A DNA stretch of 64,000 nt from contig JACJWE010000001.1 in assembly GCA_020637365.1 (NCBI GenBank), positions 712,001 to 776,000 of the forward strand. The letters are read 5' to 3'. The notes beneath the pieces are model-generated. The model had not been told where the DNA came from, ran no database searches, and saw only the letters and a program-made list of their open reading frames with translations. A program made the translations under genes and the position numbers. Below, in pieces: positions 1-8,193 of the stretch (the stretch's first letter is position 1; the number at the start of each line of letters is the position of its first letter). This DNA is from Acidimicrobiia bacterium. Lineage in GTDB: Bacteria; Actinomycetota; Acidimicrobiia; IMCC26256; JAGNEX01.

Positions 1-892
1 GCACGTCGGCGAGTGCGACGAGCGGTTGGGTTCCACCCAGGTTGCCGATCCCCTCAGGTGGTGCGTGAAGCGAACCGTCGGCGAAACCCAGGCGGGTCGC
101 GCAGCGGGCGGCCCGAGGATGGGGACTCGTCACGACGACATGATCGAAGTCGGTCGGTACAAGGCGCGTTCGAGCACAGACCTGTTCAAGGCATGCCTTG
201 GCGAGCCGGCCGTAGATACCTTCAGAAAACCGTTCCTCCCAGGAACTGGTGTGGGTCTGGGTCGGGAGCCGGTACCGGTCCATGAACTCTTCGGAGACCG
301 ACGCTGTACCGAGGGACACAGCGATCGGTGCTTCGTCGGTAGCGGCGTCACCGGGGGAGCGGTCTGGTTCGATATCGACTCCGTCACCGATCAGAAACGC
401 GCCTGCTCCGTCACCTCCTCCGCTTTCGTCGGCTGATCCTGGACGTCCCGAACGTACATCGGAGGAGACGACGAGCGAGTCTGCCGTGCTGTCCAACGCC
501 ATGACCAAGGCCGCGAGGCCGTTGCGAGCCGAACCCGCCAGATCGAACGCCAGCAGCGTCGGCGGCAACGAGAGCGCCGCGACGATCGCTGTTGCATTGG
601 TCTTATCGGCGTAAGCGGGTGAGGTCGTTGCAAACATGAGCCGTGAGATCGCCATGGGACCTGCCAGGTCGCCCACGGTCGCCGGTTCAGCGTGTGTGTT
701 GGTGGTATCAGCGGCGGAGAGGGCACGTCGAGCAGCTTCGACGGCCATGGTCGTCGAGTCTTCGTCATAGGACGCAACGGTCCGCCGCCCGCGTCCGCCG
801 CCCGATCCGATCAGGTTGCGAATCTCACTCGTGTCGAGGCGGTGATGAGGCAGATAGGTGCCAAAGGTCAGGATGCCGCGCATGACGCTCAT
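1..892 (-). CDS. HMG-CoA synthase-like thiolase-fold protein (3' end outside window)
   Basis: Open frame of 297 codons with no stop before the window edge, so the C-terminus is missing. The ATG at 892-890 is the first start after an in-frame TAA. It resembles bacterial/archaeal hydroxymethylglutaryl-CoA synthases: an N-terminal GTYLPHHRLD stretch, DEDSTTMAVEAA at about residues 43-54, an acyl-enzyme region FDLAGSARNG at 116-125, SPHPRAA at 256-262 and an IGNLGGTQPL acyl-CoA loop at 282-291. The usual nucleophilic Cys of the A-C-x-x-G motif is absent (Ser/Ala there), so classical condensation chemistry is doubtful. Relatives often sit beside an OB-fold/zinc-ribbon partner, which would lie outside the window. 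It diverges from the acyl-CoA operon starting at 1160, suggesting a shared control region. Family good, reaction unknown. Confidence 0.75.
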   Translation of the reverse strand, partial: MSVMRGILTFGTYLPHHRLDTSEIRNLIGSGGGRGRRTVASYDEDSTTMAVEAARRALSAADTTNTHAEPATVGDLAGPMAISRLMFATTSPAYADKTNATAIVAALSLPPTLLAFDLAGSARNGLAALVMALDSTADSLVVSSDVRSGRPGSADESGGGDGAGAFLIGDGVDIEPDRSPGDAATDEAPIAVSLGTASVSEEFMDRYRLPTQTHTSSWEERFSEGIYGRLAKACLEQVCARTRLVPTDFDHVVVTSPHPRAARCATRLGFADGSLHAPPEGIGNLGGTQPLVALADV

Positions 893-1034
893 TTCGATCG
901 GGAAGCCGAGTTAGGACACGCCGGTCGTCACGTGGATCTGCGAGCCTGTATCGACGGGTCGCGGCGCTCGTCCCAGCGCGGTCGATCGGGCAGCGAGGGG
1001 TGGTGACGACAGACGGTAGTGTAAGCGCCAAATA

Positions 1035-1048
1035 TGACACGCGCGTCA
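1035..1048. promoter_or_regulatory. Palindrome in divergent promoter region, possible TetR-type operator
   Basis: TGAC-ACGCGC-GTCA, an inverted repeat of 4-bp arms around an ACGCGC core, in the 267-bp space between the HMG-CoA-synthase-like gene (minus) and the CoA-transferase operon (plus). TetR-family regulators of acyl-CoA catabolism in actinobacteria commonly bind 14-20 bp palindromes of this kind. No regulator gene is visible nearby. A related palindrome with the same core lies at 7275-7290. Confidence 0.35.
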
Positions 1049-1159
1049 GGTTTGCCGCCGAACAGGTCCATGTCGACCAGGTTGCACCGATGACGAGATC
1101 GGCGGTGTGTGGCTGTAGCCGTGCAGGTCAGCGGGGAAGTCTTTGAGGAGATGTGATAC

Positions 1160-2401
1160 ATGGCTGGGGCACCACTCGACGGAATTCGGGTCTTGGCACT
1201 CGAACAGATGCAGGCGCTTCCGTTTGCGACGCAGCTGTTGGGGTGGCTCGGTGCCGAAGTCATCAAGGTCGAACACCCCATCAAGGGGGAGAGCGGCCGC
1301 GCTGCGACGCCGTCGATGCCCGATCCGTGGGGTCGTCCCGTGGGCGCGACGTTTCTGCGGAACAACCTGAACAAGATGAGTGTCGGTATCGATCTGAAAG
1401 ATCCTCGTGGCGTGGAGCTGGTGATCGGACTGGCCGAGCATGTCGACGTGGTCGCCGAGAATTTTCGCCCCGGTGTGCTCGCTCGGCTCGGCGTCGACTT
1501 CGAGTCGCTGCGCGAGCGGTACCCGACGCTGATCACCTGTTCGGTATCGGGATTCGGTAGTGATCCAGCCTCGCCCTACCGTGATTGGGCAGCGTACGCG
1601 TCGATCGTCGAAGCGATGTCGGGCATCTACATGTTCTCGCGGCGGCCCGATGAGCCTCCTCGGGCAAATCCCGTCGGCGCGCTTGGCGATATCTCCTCCG
1701 CCCTGTTCGCCGTGATCGGAATTCTGGCCGCGCTCCGACAGCGCGATGAAGTGGGTACGGGTCAACATGTCGACATCGCGATGTTCGACGCGATGATCTC
1801 GATGAGCGATGTCGTGCCAGCGTTCCACTCCCTCGGCGTGCGCCGCGACGAAGGTCAGCCGCTCGAAGTGCTCCTCGATTCCTTCGCTGCGGACGATGGG
1901 TGGTTCGTACTGCAGGTCGGACGCGAACATCAATTCGCCAAACTCGCCGAACTCCTCGGACACGCCGAATGGCTCGACGATGAGCGCTTCAACACCAGGG
2001 CTGGCTGGGTGCGGCATTGCGATGCGGTCATCCGGCCAGCCATCGAGGGCTGGGCCCAAGGTCAGACTCGAGCCCAGGTGTGTGATCGCCTCGCTGCGGC
2101 TGGCCTCGTCTCCGGTCCGGTCTTCAAGGCGGCCGACGTGGTGAGTGACCCCCACGTCGCGCTGCGAGACATGCTGATCTCGACCGAGCGAACCGACGGC
2201 GGTGATCCGCTGTTGCAGCCCGGAAACCCCATCAAGATGTCCGATGTCGCTCAGAGCCCAACCAAGCGATTTCCGTGGGTCGGGGAGCACACAGCGGAAG
2301 TTCTGTCGAACCTCGGCGGACTCTCGCCAGCCGAACTCGACGAACTCGCCGCATTCGGCGTGATTTCCCCGCTGGTTCCGGAGGGCCCCAAGGTGTTCTA
2401 A
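1160..2401 (+). CDS. CaiB/BaiF family (class III) CoA-transferase
   Basis: 413 aa, normal length for the family. The N-terminus has the nucleotide-binding-like start (LDGIRVLALEQ, GAEVIKVEHP) and the NKMSVGIDLKDPRG and NFRPGVLARLG motifs around residues 71-111. The catalytic aspartate that forms the acyl-aspartyl anhydride fits Asp177 in GALGDISSALF. These enzymes move CoA between carboxylic acids, or racemise/activate an acid for beta-oxidation; the substrate cannot be read from sequence. The ATG at 1160 follows GAGGAG about 11 bases upstream. First gene of a same-strand set continuing with an acyl-CoA dehydrogenase, a second CoA-transferase and two MaoC proteins, so it probably makes the CoA thioester that feeds that set. 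Confidence 0.9.
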   Translation: MAGAPLDGIRVLALEQMQALPFATQLLGWLGAEVIKVEHPIKGESGRAATPSMPDPWGRPVGATFLRNNLNKMSVGIDLKDPRGVELVIGLAEHVDVVAENFRPGVLARLGVDFESLRERYPTLITCSVSGFGSDPASPYRDWAAYASIVEAMSGIYMFSRRPDEPPRANPVGALGDISSALFAVIGILAALRQRDEVGTGQHVDIAMFDAMISMSDVVPAFHSLGVRRDEGQPLEVLLDSFAADDGWFVLQVGREHQFAKLAELLGHAEWLDDERFNTRAGWVRHCDAVIRPAIEGWAQGQTRAQVCDRLAAAGLVSGPVFKAADVVSDPHVALRDMLISTERTDGGDPLLQPGNPIKMSDVAQSPTKRFPWVGEHTAEVLSNLGGLSPAELDELAAFGVISPLVPEGPKVF

Positions 2402-2469
2402 AGTATGACGCCAATGTCAGGAAACTCGGCCGCAACTCGATCGAGCGGCAACATCGACGGGATAGATCG

Positions 2470-3675
2470 TTGGATTTTGATTTCACACCCGAACAACAGG
2501 ACTTTCTCGCCGAGGTTGAGGCGTTCCTCGACGAACACGCCACACCCGATGTCGCCGACGTCTGCCGCGAGAACATGGCCCAGATTGTCGACACCCCCGA
2601 ACGTCGGGCGTTTATGGCCAAGATGGCTGAACGCGGTTGGATGGGGATCACCTGGCCCAAGGAGTATGGAGGCCAAGAAGGTGACGGGATCTATGAGTAT
2701 CTGCTCAACGAAGCACTCGCCGGGCGCGGCGCTCCGCAGATTGGCAAAGGTGTCGGCATTATCGGCAAGACGCTGATCGCACATGGCTCCGACAAACTCA
2801 AAGCCGAATTCCTGCCACAGATTTTGAACGCTCAAGTCGAGTTTGCCGTGGGCTATTCAGAACCCGATGCTGGTTCGGACGCCGCGTCGATGAAGCTCAA
2901 GGCCGACCGCGCCACCAAGGATGGCGTCGAGGGTTGGATGCTCAATGGGCAAAAGACCTGGACGACATCGGCGCATTTCGCCGACTGGTACTGGGTCGGT
3001 GCACGAACCAATCCCGAAGCTCCAAAACACCACGGAATCACCCTGTTCTTGGTGCCGATGAACGATCCTGGGCTGACGATCACCGAGATCTGGACCATGG
3101 GCGATGAGCGCACCAACCAAGTCTTCTTCGACGATGTATTCGTTCCAGACGACTATGTCGTCGGCGAGCTGAACAAGGGGTTCCAATACATCTCTCAAGC
3201 CCTCGACCTAGAGCGCTTCACGATGTTTACGTATTCGCCGATCAGGCAACGCCTCGAACTGCTCTGTGACTACGTCGCAACCGAAACCCGCGACGGAGAA
3301 CCCCTCAAAGACGATCCTGTGACCCGCGCCCGGATCGCTCACCTTGTGACCGAGGGAGAGGTCGCTCGCGTCCTTGGGCTGGCGTTTGTCGACGCGTCGA
3401 TCAAGTCCCATAGCCAAGGCGGAGCACCCCCGACCGTCGCCGCGAGCGAGTACAAGCTGTTCGCGACCGAGCTGTCCAAGCGCCTCGCCGATGCCTCGAT
3501 GGACCTCGGTGGACCCAGCTCGCAGCTCCGTGTCAAGACCGAGGACGCCGCCATGGCCGGACGGGCTGAGTCGACGTACCGCTACACCGTCATCGACACG
3601 ATCGGCGGGGGAGCATCGGAGATCCAAAAAAACATCATCGCTCGGCGTGGGCTCGGCCTACCGAAAAACTTCTGA
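2470..3675 (+). CDS. Acyl-CoA dehydrogenase, first subunit of a probable heteromeric enzyme
   Basis: About 401 aa from a TTG start at 2470; the open frame extends upstream to 2275, but that overlaps the previous gene, and (M)DFDFTPEQQ is the classic N-terminus. It shows the acyl-CoA dehydrogenase signature GYSEPDAGSDAAS (about residues 135-147), a NGQKTWTTSA FAD-contact strand and the C-terminal GGGASEIQKNIIARRGLGLP. It lacks the R-x-Q-F-x-x-P type helix typical of homotetrameric enzymes, while the second dehydrogenase at 6043 has it. That is the pattern of two-subunit FadE pairs acting on steroid or other bulky acyl-CoAs. It oxidises an acyl-CoA to the 2-enoyl-CoA using FAD. The stop overlaps the next ATG by one base (TGATG). 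Confidence 0.9.
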   Translation: MDFDFTPEQQDFLAEVEAFLDEHATPDVADVCRENMAQIVDTPERRAFMAKMAERGWMGITWPKEYGGQEGDGIYEYLLNEALAGRGAPQIGKGVGIIGKTLIAHGSDKLKAEFLPQILNAQVEFAVGYSEPDAGSDAASMKLKADRATKDGVEGWMLNGQKTWTTSAHFADWYWVGARTNPEAPKHHGITLFLVPMNDPGLTITEIWTMGDERTNQVFFDDVFVPDDYVVGELNKGFQYISQALDLERFTMFTYSPIRQRLELLCDYVATETRDGEPLKDDPVTRARIAHLVTEGEVARVLGLAFVDASIKSHSQGGAPPTVAASEYKLFATELSKRLADASMDLGGPSSQLRVKTEDAAMAGRAESTYRYTVIDTIGGGASEIQKNIIARRGLGLPKNF

Positions 3676-4901
3676 TGTCAGGACCTGTCGTCGGTACCGA
3701 AGCGGTGTCATCTCAACCCGCGGACTCGGCCAACACAGCGGACGGCTTCCTGGCCGGAATCAACGTTCTCGACCTCGCAAGCGTGGGACCGGCGGCGCGT
3801 TGCTCGCGCACGCTGGCCGACTTCGGCGCACGGGTCGTCAAAGTCGGGCCCGTACCGGCAAACGCAGCTGCCCAGATCACGCCGCCTGCCTATGCCTATG
3901 GTGGCCACCGGTACATGTCCCGTGCCCAAATCGACTTGAAGGCACCTGACGGCAAGGCGGCGTTTCTGGCACTCGCAGCGGCCGCCGATGTCGTGATCGA
4001 GAGCTTTCGCCCCGGCGTGGTGGATCGCCTCGGCATTGGATTCGCGGAGGTCAGCGAGATCAATCCCGGCATTGTCTACTGCTCGACGACCGGCTTCGGA
4101 CAAAGCGGGCCAGCGGCGTCATGGGCTGGTCACGACCTCAACTACCTGGCCGTTTCAGGCTTTCTGGCGACGGGGGAACCCGGCGTCGACGGGCGTCCTA
4201 CCATCCCGGGGGCGACGATCGCCGACGGCGCGGGTGGGGGCATGCACGCGGTGATCTCGATCATGGCTGCACTGATCGCTCGATCGAACACCGGTGTGGG
4301 GGCCTATCTCGACGTCTCGGTGCTCGACGGGATGATGTCGCTCATGTCGCTGTTCGGTGACGAGTACCTCGCAACCGGTCAGCGGCCGGGCTGGCGTCAC
4401 AACATCCTCACGGGCCGGTATGCCTGTTATGGCATCTATCGAACCGCGGATGGCAAGTGGATGTCCGTCGCCGCGATCGAACCCGTCTTCTACCGCAACC
4501 TGTGTCGACTCCTTGACTGCGAACGCTGGGCCGACCACCAGAGCGACGATAGCGTCCAGGACCGGATCCGCGACTCGTTCCAATCGGCGTTCCTGACCGA
4601 CACTCAAGCGGGTTGGACCGAACGTCTGAGCGGACATGACACCTGCGCGGCCCCCGTGTTGACACTCCCAGACGCTCTGGCCGAACCTCAGGTGGTCGAA
4701 CGCGGCCTCGTGGTCGCGGCCCAACATCCCGAGGCGGGAACGTTTGATCAGATCGGGCCGTCGCTCGCTGGTATGTCTCGGACCCAACAGCCAATCGAGC
4801 TTCCCGACTGGACCCGCACAGAGACCGAGTCATTGCTGGGCGCGGTGGGATATTCCCCCGAGACGATTGCCGAACTCAAAGACGCTGGAGTGATCGCGTG
4901 A
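3675..4901 (+). CDS. CaiB/BaiF family (class III) CoA-transferase
   Basis: 408 aa. Family hallmarks: NVLDLASVGPAARCSRTLADFGA near the N-terminus, VKVGPVPA, IESFRPGVVDRLGIG at about 104-118, and the catalytic Asp in ATIADGAGGG at roughly residues 178-187. It differs clearly from the transferase at 1160, so the operon has two, possibly for a substrate acid and a CoA donor or for two steps. It overlaps the dehydrogenase upstream by one base and the MaoC gene downstream by four (GTGA), so it is almost certainly co-translated with both. The direction of CoA transfer is not deducible. Confidence 0.9.
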   Translation: MSGPVVGTEAVSSQPADSANTADGFLAGINVLDLASVGPAARCSRTLADFGARVVKVGPVPANAAAQITPPAYAYGGHRYMSRAQIDLKAPDGKAAFLALAAAADVVIESFRPGVVDRLGIGFAEVSEINPGIVYCSTTGFGQSGPAASWAGHDLNYLAVSGFLATGEPGVDGRPTIPGATIADGAGGGMHAVISIMAALIARSNTGVGAYLDVSVLDGMMSLMSLFGDEYLATGQRPGWRHNILTGRYACYGIYRTADGKWMSVAAIEPVFYRNLCRLLDCERWADHQSDDSVQDRIRDSFQSAFLTDTQAGWTERLSGHDTCAAPVLTLPDALAEPQVVERGLVVAAQHPEAGTFDQIGPSLAGMSRTQQPIELPDWTRTETESLLGAVGYSPETIAELKDAGVIA

Positions 4902-5431
4902 GCGCTGCCAACGAATCTGCTGTGAGCTACCCCACCAAAGTTGCAGACTGGATTGGTGAGCCGCGCTATGAGGTGGTGGGCGGATTCCCGGTCGAACGTG
5001 GCTATGTGTGGACGGCTTGCGCGTCCGTCGAAAACGGCAATCCGCTGTTTTGGGATGACGAAGTCGCAGCCGATCTCACCGGTGGCCCGATCGCACCTCC
5101 CAGCATGTTGAGCGTCTGGTTTCGGCCACATTTCTGGCATCCCGGACAGGCCGAACGGGCGCTGCCGCTCCAGGTGCACTTCGATCTCAAAGAGGTCTTT
5201 GACCTGCCTGAAGCGGTGATGACCGAGAACACGGTGATCTTCGGCGAACCCGTGCGTCCCGGGGATGTGATTCGGACGTTCCAGGTGCTCAAGTCCGTGT
5301 CTGAGCCAAAGCGGACCAAACTCGGTCTCGGGCGATTCTGGGTGATCGATGTGATCTACCTCAATCAAGATGACGCTGAGGTCGGGCGCGAGTCCTATAC
5401 CGGCTTTGGATATCGGAGAGACGAACAATGA
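4898..5431 (+). CDS. MaoC/FAS1-like hot-dog domain protein, probably non-catalytic hydratase subunit
   Basis: 177 aa, GTG start at 4898 within the upstream stop (GTGA). It looks like a MaoC N-terminal dehydratase domain: GEPRYEVVGGFPVERGYVWTA, then ENGNPLFWDDEVA in place of the D-x-N-P-L-H hydratase motif, GGPIAPPSML, and a late FGEPVRPGDVIRT strand. The catalytic Asp and His positions appear as Asn and Phe, as in inactive halves of heteromeric enoyl-CoA hydratases. The partner is the next gene, which keeps the D-x4-H pair and overlaps it by four bases. The two probably form one hydratase acting after the dehydrogenase; the partner assignment is inference from order and motifs. Confidence 0.85.
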   Translation: MSAANESAVSYPTKVADWIGEPRYEVVGGFPVERGYVWTACASVENGNPLFWDDEVAADLTGGPIAPPSMLSVWFRPHFWHPGQAERALPLQVHFDLKEVFDLPEAVMTENTVIFGEPVRPGDVIRTFQVLKSVSEPKRTKLGLGRFWVIDVIYLNQDDAEVGRESYTGFGYRRDEQ

Positions 5432-5952
5432 CATCTGCCCGGCGCTCCGACGAGCATTCCCGCCAAGCGGTTGGGATCACCGCTGCCGACCTGTACGAAG
5501 GTCTGGCCATCCCTCCACTCGACTACGACGTGACTGCGACGACGGTCGTGCTCGGCGCGCTCGCCACGCGTGACTGGCGGCCGATGCATCACGACTACAA
5601 GTTCGCTACCGAACGCAACGGTACCCAAGACATCTTTTTGAACACCCCCAACCAGGCACACTGGTTCGAGCGTTTCATCACCGACTGGACGGGGCCCAAA
5701 GGGCGGCTCGGCCAGATGACGTTCAGAATGAAACGTTCGGTCTTTCCCGGCGATCACATGCGGCTGACCGGTACCGTCGATCGGGTCGAACTCGATGACA
5801 CCGGCTGTGTCTGGGCCGAGTGTTCGGTCATCCTCACAGCAAACGGTGAGGTAGCGACGACGTGTGCGGTTCGCGTCGCTATACCAGCAGATCACGATGA
5901 CAACCCATGGAGCCGAAGCGGTGACCGGTGGGTTCCCAACCAAGCGGCCTAA
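5428..5952 (+). CDS. MaoC-like enoyl-CoA hydratase, catalytic subunit
   Basis: 174 aa, ATG overlapping the upstream stop (ATGA). A single hot-dog domain with ATRDWRPMHHDYKFA at about 46-60: Asp49 and His54 fit the D-x4-H catalytic pair of (R)-specific hydratase-2 enzymes. NTPNQAHWFERFITDW and FPGDHMRLTG strands follow. It should hydrate a trans-2-enoyl-CoA. With the upstream hot-dog protein lacking this pair, it matches the two-chain hydratases of actinobacterial steroid side-chain breakdown, although nothing here proves a steroid substrate. Confidence 0.87.
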   Translation: MTSARRSDEHSRQAVGITAADLYEGLAIPPLDYDVTATTVVLGALATRDWRPMHHDYKFATERNGTQDIFLNTPNQAHWFERFITDWTGPKGRLGQMTFRMKRSVFPGDHMRLTGTVDRVELDDTGCVWAECSVILTANGEVATTCAVRVAIPADHDDNPWSRSGDRWVPNQAA

Positions 5953-6042
5953 CCAGGTGCTCGCTGCGGGTATGTGGCGTCTGTCGCCCCGTGCGCTCGA
6001 CACCGTTGACCCTTCCGACCATCACCAACTTTTGAGGGAACA

Positions 6043-7178
6043 ATGAATCTTGATTTCAGCGAAGAGCAGCTCATGTTGGGCGATATGGTCCGGACACTGC
6101 TCCAAACAGCATCGCCGCTCACAGCGGTCCGAGAACTAGAAGACGACCCGATCGGGTTTGACCGAGCGCTCTGGGGCCAGTTCGCCGACGCAGACCTGAT
6201 TGGCTTGATCATCCCCGAGAGTTTTGGCGGTTCTGGGCACAGCCTGCTCGAAGGCGTGGTGCGCTACGCTGAGCTGGGGCGTGCGCTGACGCCACTGCCT
6301 CATCTCGAATCGGCCGTCCTCTGCGCTGGCGCGATCGCAGCTGCGGGGTCGAGTGACCAGTGCAAGGGTTGGCTCCCCGGTCTGGCCGACGGGTCCACGA
6401 TCATGGTTCCGGCATGGCTGGAACCCCAGGGCGGCTACGGCGAAAAGGTGTGCAACTCCGCGCCGAAACCTCCTCGGCGACGGCGGTGCTGAGCGGTACG
6501 AAACGCCATGTCCGTTTCGCTGCCGGTGCCGACAGCTTCCTGGTTCTTGCGCGGACCGATCAAGGCGTCGATCTGTTTGTCGTCCCGTCGGATCTGACGG
6601 GTATCACCCTGGAGCAGCGGTTTTCGATCGCGTCGGACAGTCAGTATGACGTGAGCTTCGATGCTGTCGAGGTGCCACTGAGCAACCGGGTGGGCAGCGC
6701 TGGTTCGGGGTGGAGCACCTGGAGCGAGGTCATGTGTCAAGCCATCGTGCTCATCGCTGCGCAGGCGACAGGTGGTGCTCAAAAGACCTTGGAGATTACG
6801 GTCGAATACGCCAAGGATCGTTACCAGTTCGACAAGCCGCTCGGAGCTTTCCAGTCGCTGTCGCACTATATGGCCGACGCCAAAACCCGTATCGACGGGG
6901 CGCGCATCCTGGTCCTGGAGGCGGCTTGGGCTGCGTCGATGGGTCGGTCGATCGCCACGCTCGCGCCCATGTCGAAACTGTTCGCCTGTCAAGAATTCCG
7001 CGACGTGACCGCTATGGCGCAACAGATCTGGGGTGGCGTTGGGTTCACCGTGGAATATGACGTTCAGCTCTACTTCCGCCGTGCAAAGCAGCTCCAAATC
7101 TCGTGGTGGAACGACCGCTATCTCGAAGAGCTCATCGCAACCCAAGTTCTCGACAACTGGGAAGGTGCGCTCCCGTAG
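6043..7178 (+). CDS. Acyl-CoA dehydrogenase, second subunit (one frameshift)
   Basis: Two frames together give one normal-length acyl-CoA dehydrogenase (about 378 aa). The first runs from the ATG at 6043 (MNLDFSEEQLMLG; AGGGA-like site upstream) to about 6446; the second continues to 7178. The switch lies at a gaaaagg run (6443-6448) and fits loss of one base. The C-terminal part has YAKDRYQFDKPLGAFQSLSHYMAD, and QIWGGVGFTVEYDVQLYFRRAKQ near the end, typical of FadE chains that carry the FAD-phosphate-binding arginine. With the dehydrogenase at 2470 it probably forms an alpha2beta2 enzyme. If the frameshift is real the pathway would be broken; a sequencing error is more likely. Unbroken fragments are 6043-6492 and a frame ending at 7178. 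Confidence 0.85.
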
Positions 7179-7274
7179 ACCTAGCACCCCTTGGTCGGGC
7201 GGCATCGGGCGAGGTTGCTGACGACGGCCCGATCGCTGATGATGCGTATCCCGCTGGCCTCCGTTGAGGACAAG

Positions 7275-7313
7275 TTGGAACGCGCTCCAACAGCTCGGTG
7301 TGATGACGTCATC
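7275..7313. promoter_or_regulatory. Two adjacent palindromes, possible operators
   Basis: In the 143-bp gap between the dehydrogenase and the SGNH hydrolase are TTGGA-ACGCGC-TCCAA (7275-7290) and the perfect 12-bp palindrome GATGACGTCATC (7302-7313), ending eight bases before the GTG start at 7322. The first shares its ACGCGC core with the palindrome at 1035-1048. Such symmetry suggests dimeric regulators, likely TetR type for the first. Function is inferred from symmetry and position only. Confidence 0.35.
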
Positions 7314-7321
7314 GTTAGGCT

Positions 7322-8185
7322 GTGGCGGTGCAAACTTCTCCACTGCCAACGGTGCCGACGGGCGCCGCGCCATCACTTCAGGGCCCACCGGGGCGCCCTG
7401 CTGCGGGTGCCACGCTCAGACGAGCGGCCGCCGTTGCGGGCGCGCTCGGGGCAGGCTCCGCAGCGGGCTTATTAGCTCAAGCGCTCTACGTCCTCCGTCG
7501 GCCCCTACCCACGATGTCTGGCCATCATGGTTCCACGATTATCGAGGGTGCTCGAAGCGAATCGCTGCGGGTCCTCGCTGTCGGCGATTCCTCATTGACC
7601 GGTCCCGGCCTTGCCGATGTCAATGACGTCTGGATCGTCAACGCTCTCGCTCGGGTCATGGCCCAAGAAGGCGGACGCCGCACCGTCTTTTTCGACAATC
7701 GCGCCGTCGGCGGCAGTACCGCGGTCGAGACACTGTTCCAGCAGATGGGGCGGTTGCCGGCCTGTGATCTGGCCGTCATGTCCGTCGGCGCCAACGACGT
7801 CATCCGCGGGACCCGTCTGGGCCGTTATCGCGGTGCGGTCAGTTCGATCCTTGCGTTGCTCAAAGCGCGTACGGATCGAATCATCGTCCTTGGGGTTCCA
7901 CCCCTCGGCGTCATCCCGCGCGTCCCATCGGGGTTGGCCCAGATTCTCGATCGGCGTTCCGACAGATTCAATCGAGTCGTACGGACCGCCGCGCTCGACT
8001 ACGGCGCGAGATTCGTCGACCCGTGGGCGACGCGCGACGAGTTTGCCGAGGCGGCGACACGATGGTTCTTAGGCGATTGGTTCCACCTCAATGCGGCTGG
8101 TCACGCTCGAATCGCCCGCGAAGCGCTGCCCGTGATCCAGGCATGGTCGGCCGAAACGTCCGGTGACGGGGACGACGGTTCTTGA
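7322..8185 (+). CDS. SGNH/GDSL-family hydrolase, membrane-anchored or exported
   Basis: 287 aa, GTG start. After a Pro/Ala-rich N-terminus there is one hydrophobic segment at about 34-56 (likely signal anchor), then the SGNH fold: block I AVGDSSLTGPG with the nucleophile Ser, RAVGGST (block II Gly), SVGANDV (block III Asn), and block V DWFHLNAAGH with the Asp/His pair. All four catalytic blocks are present, so it should be an active esterase/lipase-type hydrolase; the substrate is unknown. It ends eight bases before the end of the convergent fumarase gene. Confidence 0.88.
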   Translation: MAVQTSPLPTVPTGAAPSLQGPPGRPAAGATLRRAAAVAGALGAGSAAGLLAQALYVLRRPLPTMSGHHGSTIIEGARSESLRVLAVGDSSLTGPGLADVNDVWIVNALARVMAQEGGRRTVFFDNRAVGGSTAVETLFQQMGRLPACDLAVMSVGANDVIRGTRLGRYRGAVSSILALLKARTDRIIVLGVPPLGVIPRVPSGLAQILDRRSDRFNRVVRTAALDYGARFVDPWATRDEFAEAATRWFLGDWFHLNAAGHARIAREALPVIQAWSAETSGDGDDGS

Positions 8186-8193
8186 GGATGATC

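Noticed and set aside
1046..2290. 414-codon open frame antisense to the first CoA-transferase
   Set aside because: High-GC codon bias of the sense gene leaves the opposite frame open; no family motifs and the sense protein is certain.
4898..5952. Idea that the CaiB and MaoC genes are the mesaconyl-CoA steps of the 3-hydroxypropionate bi-cycle
   Set aside because: No malyl-CoA lyase or other cycle genes are present and acyl-CoA dehydrogenases are interleaved; a beta-oxidation role fits better.
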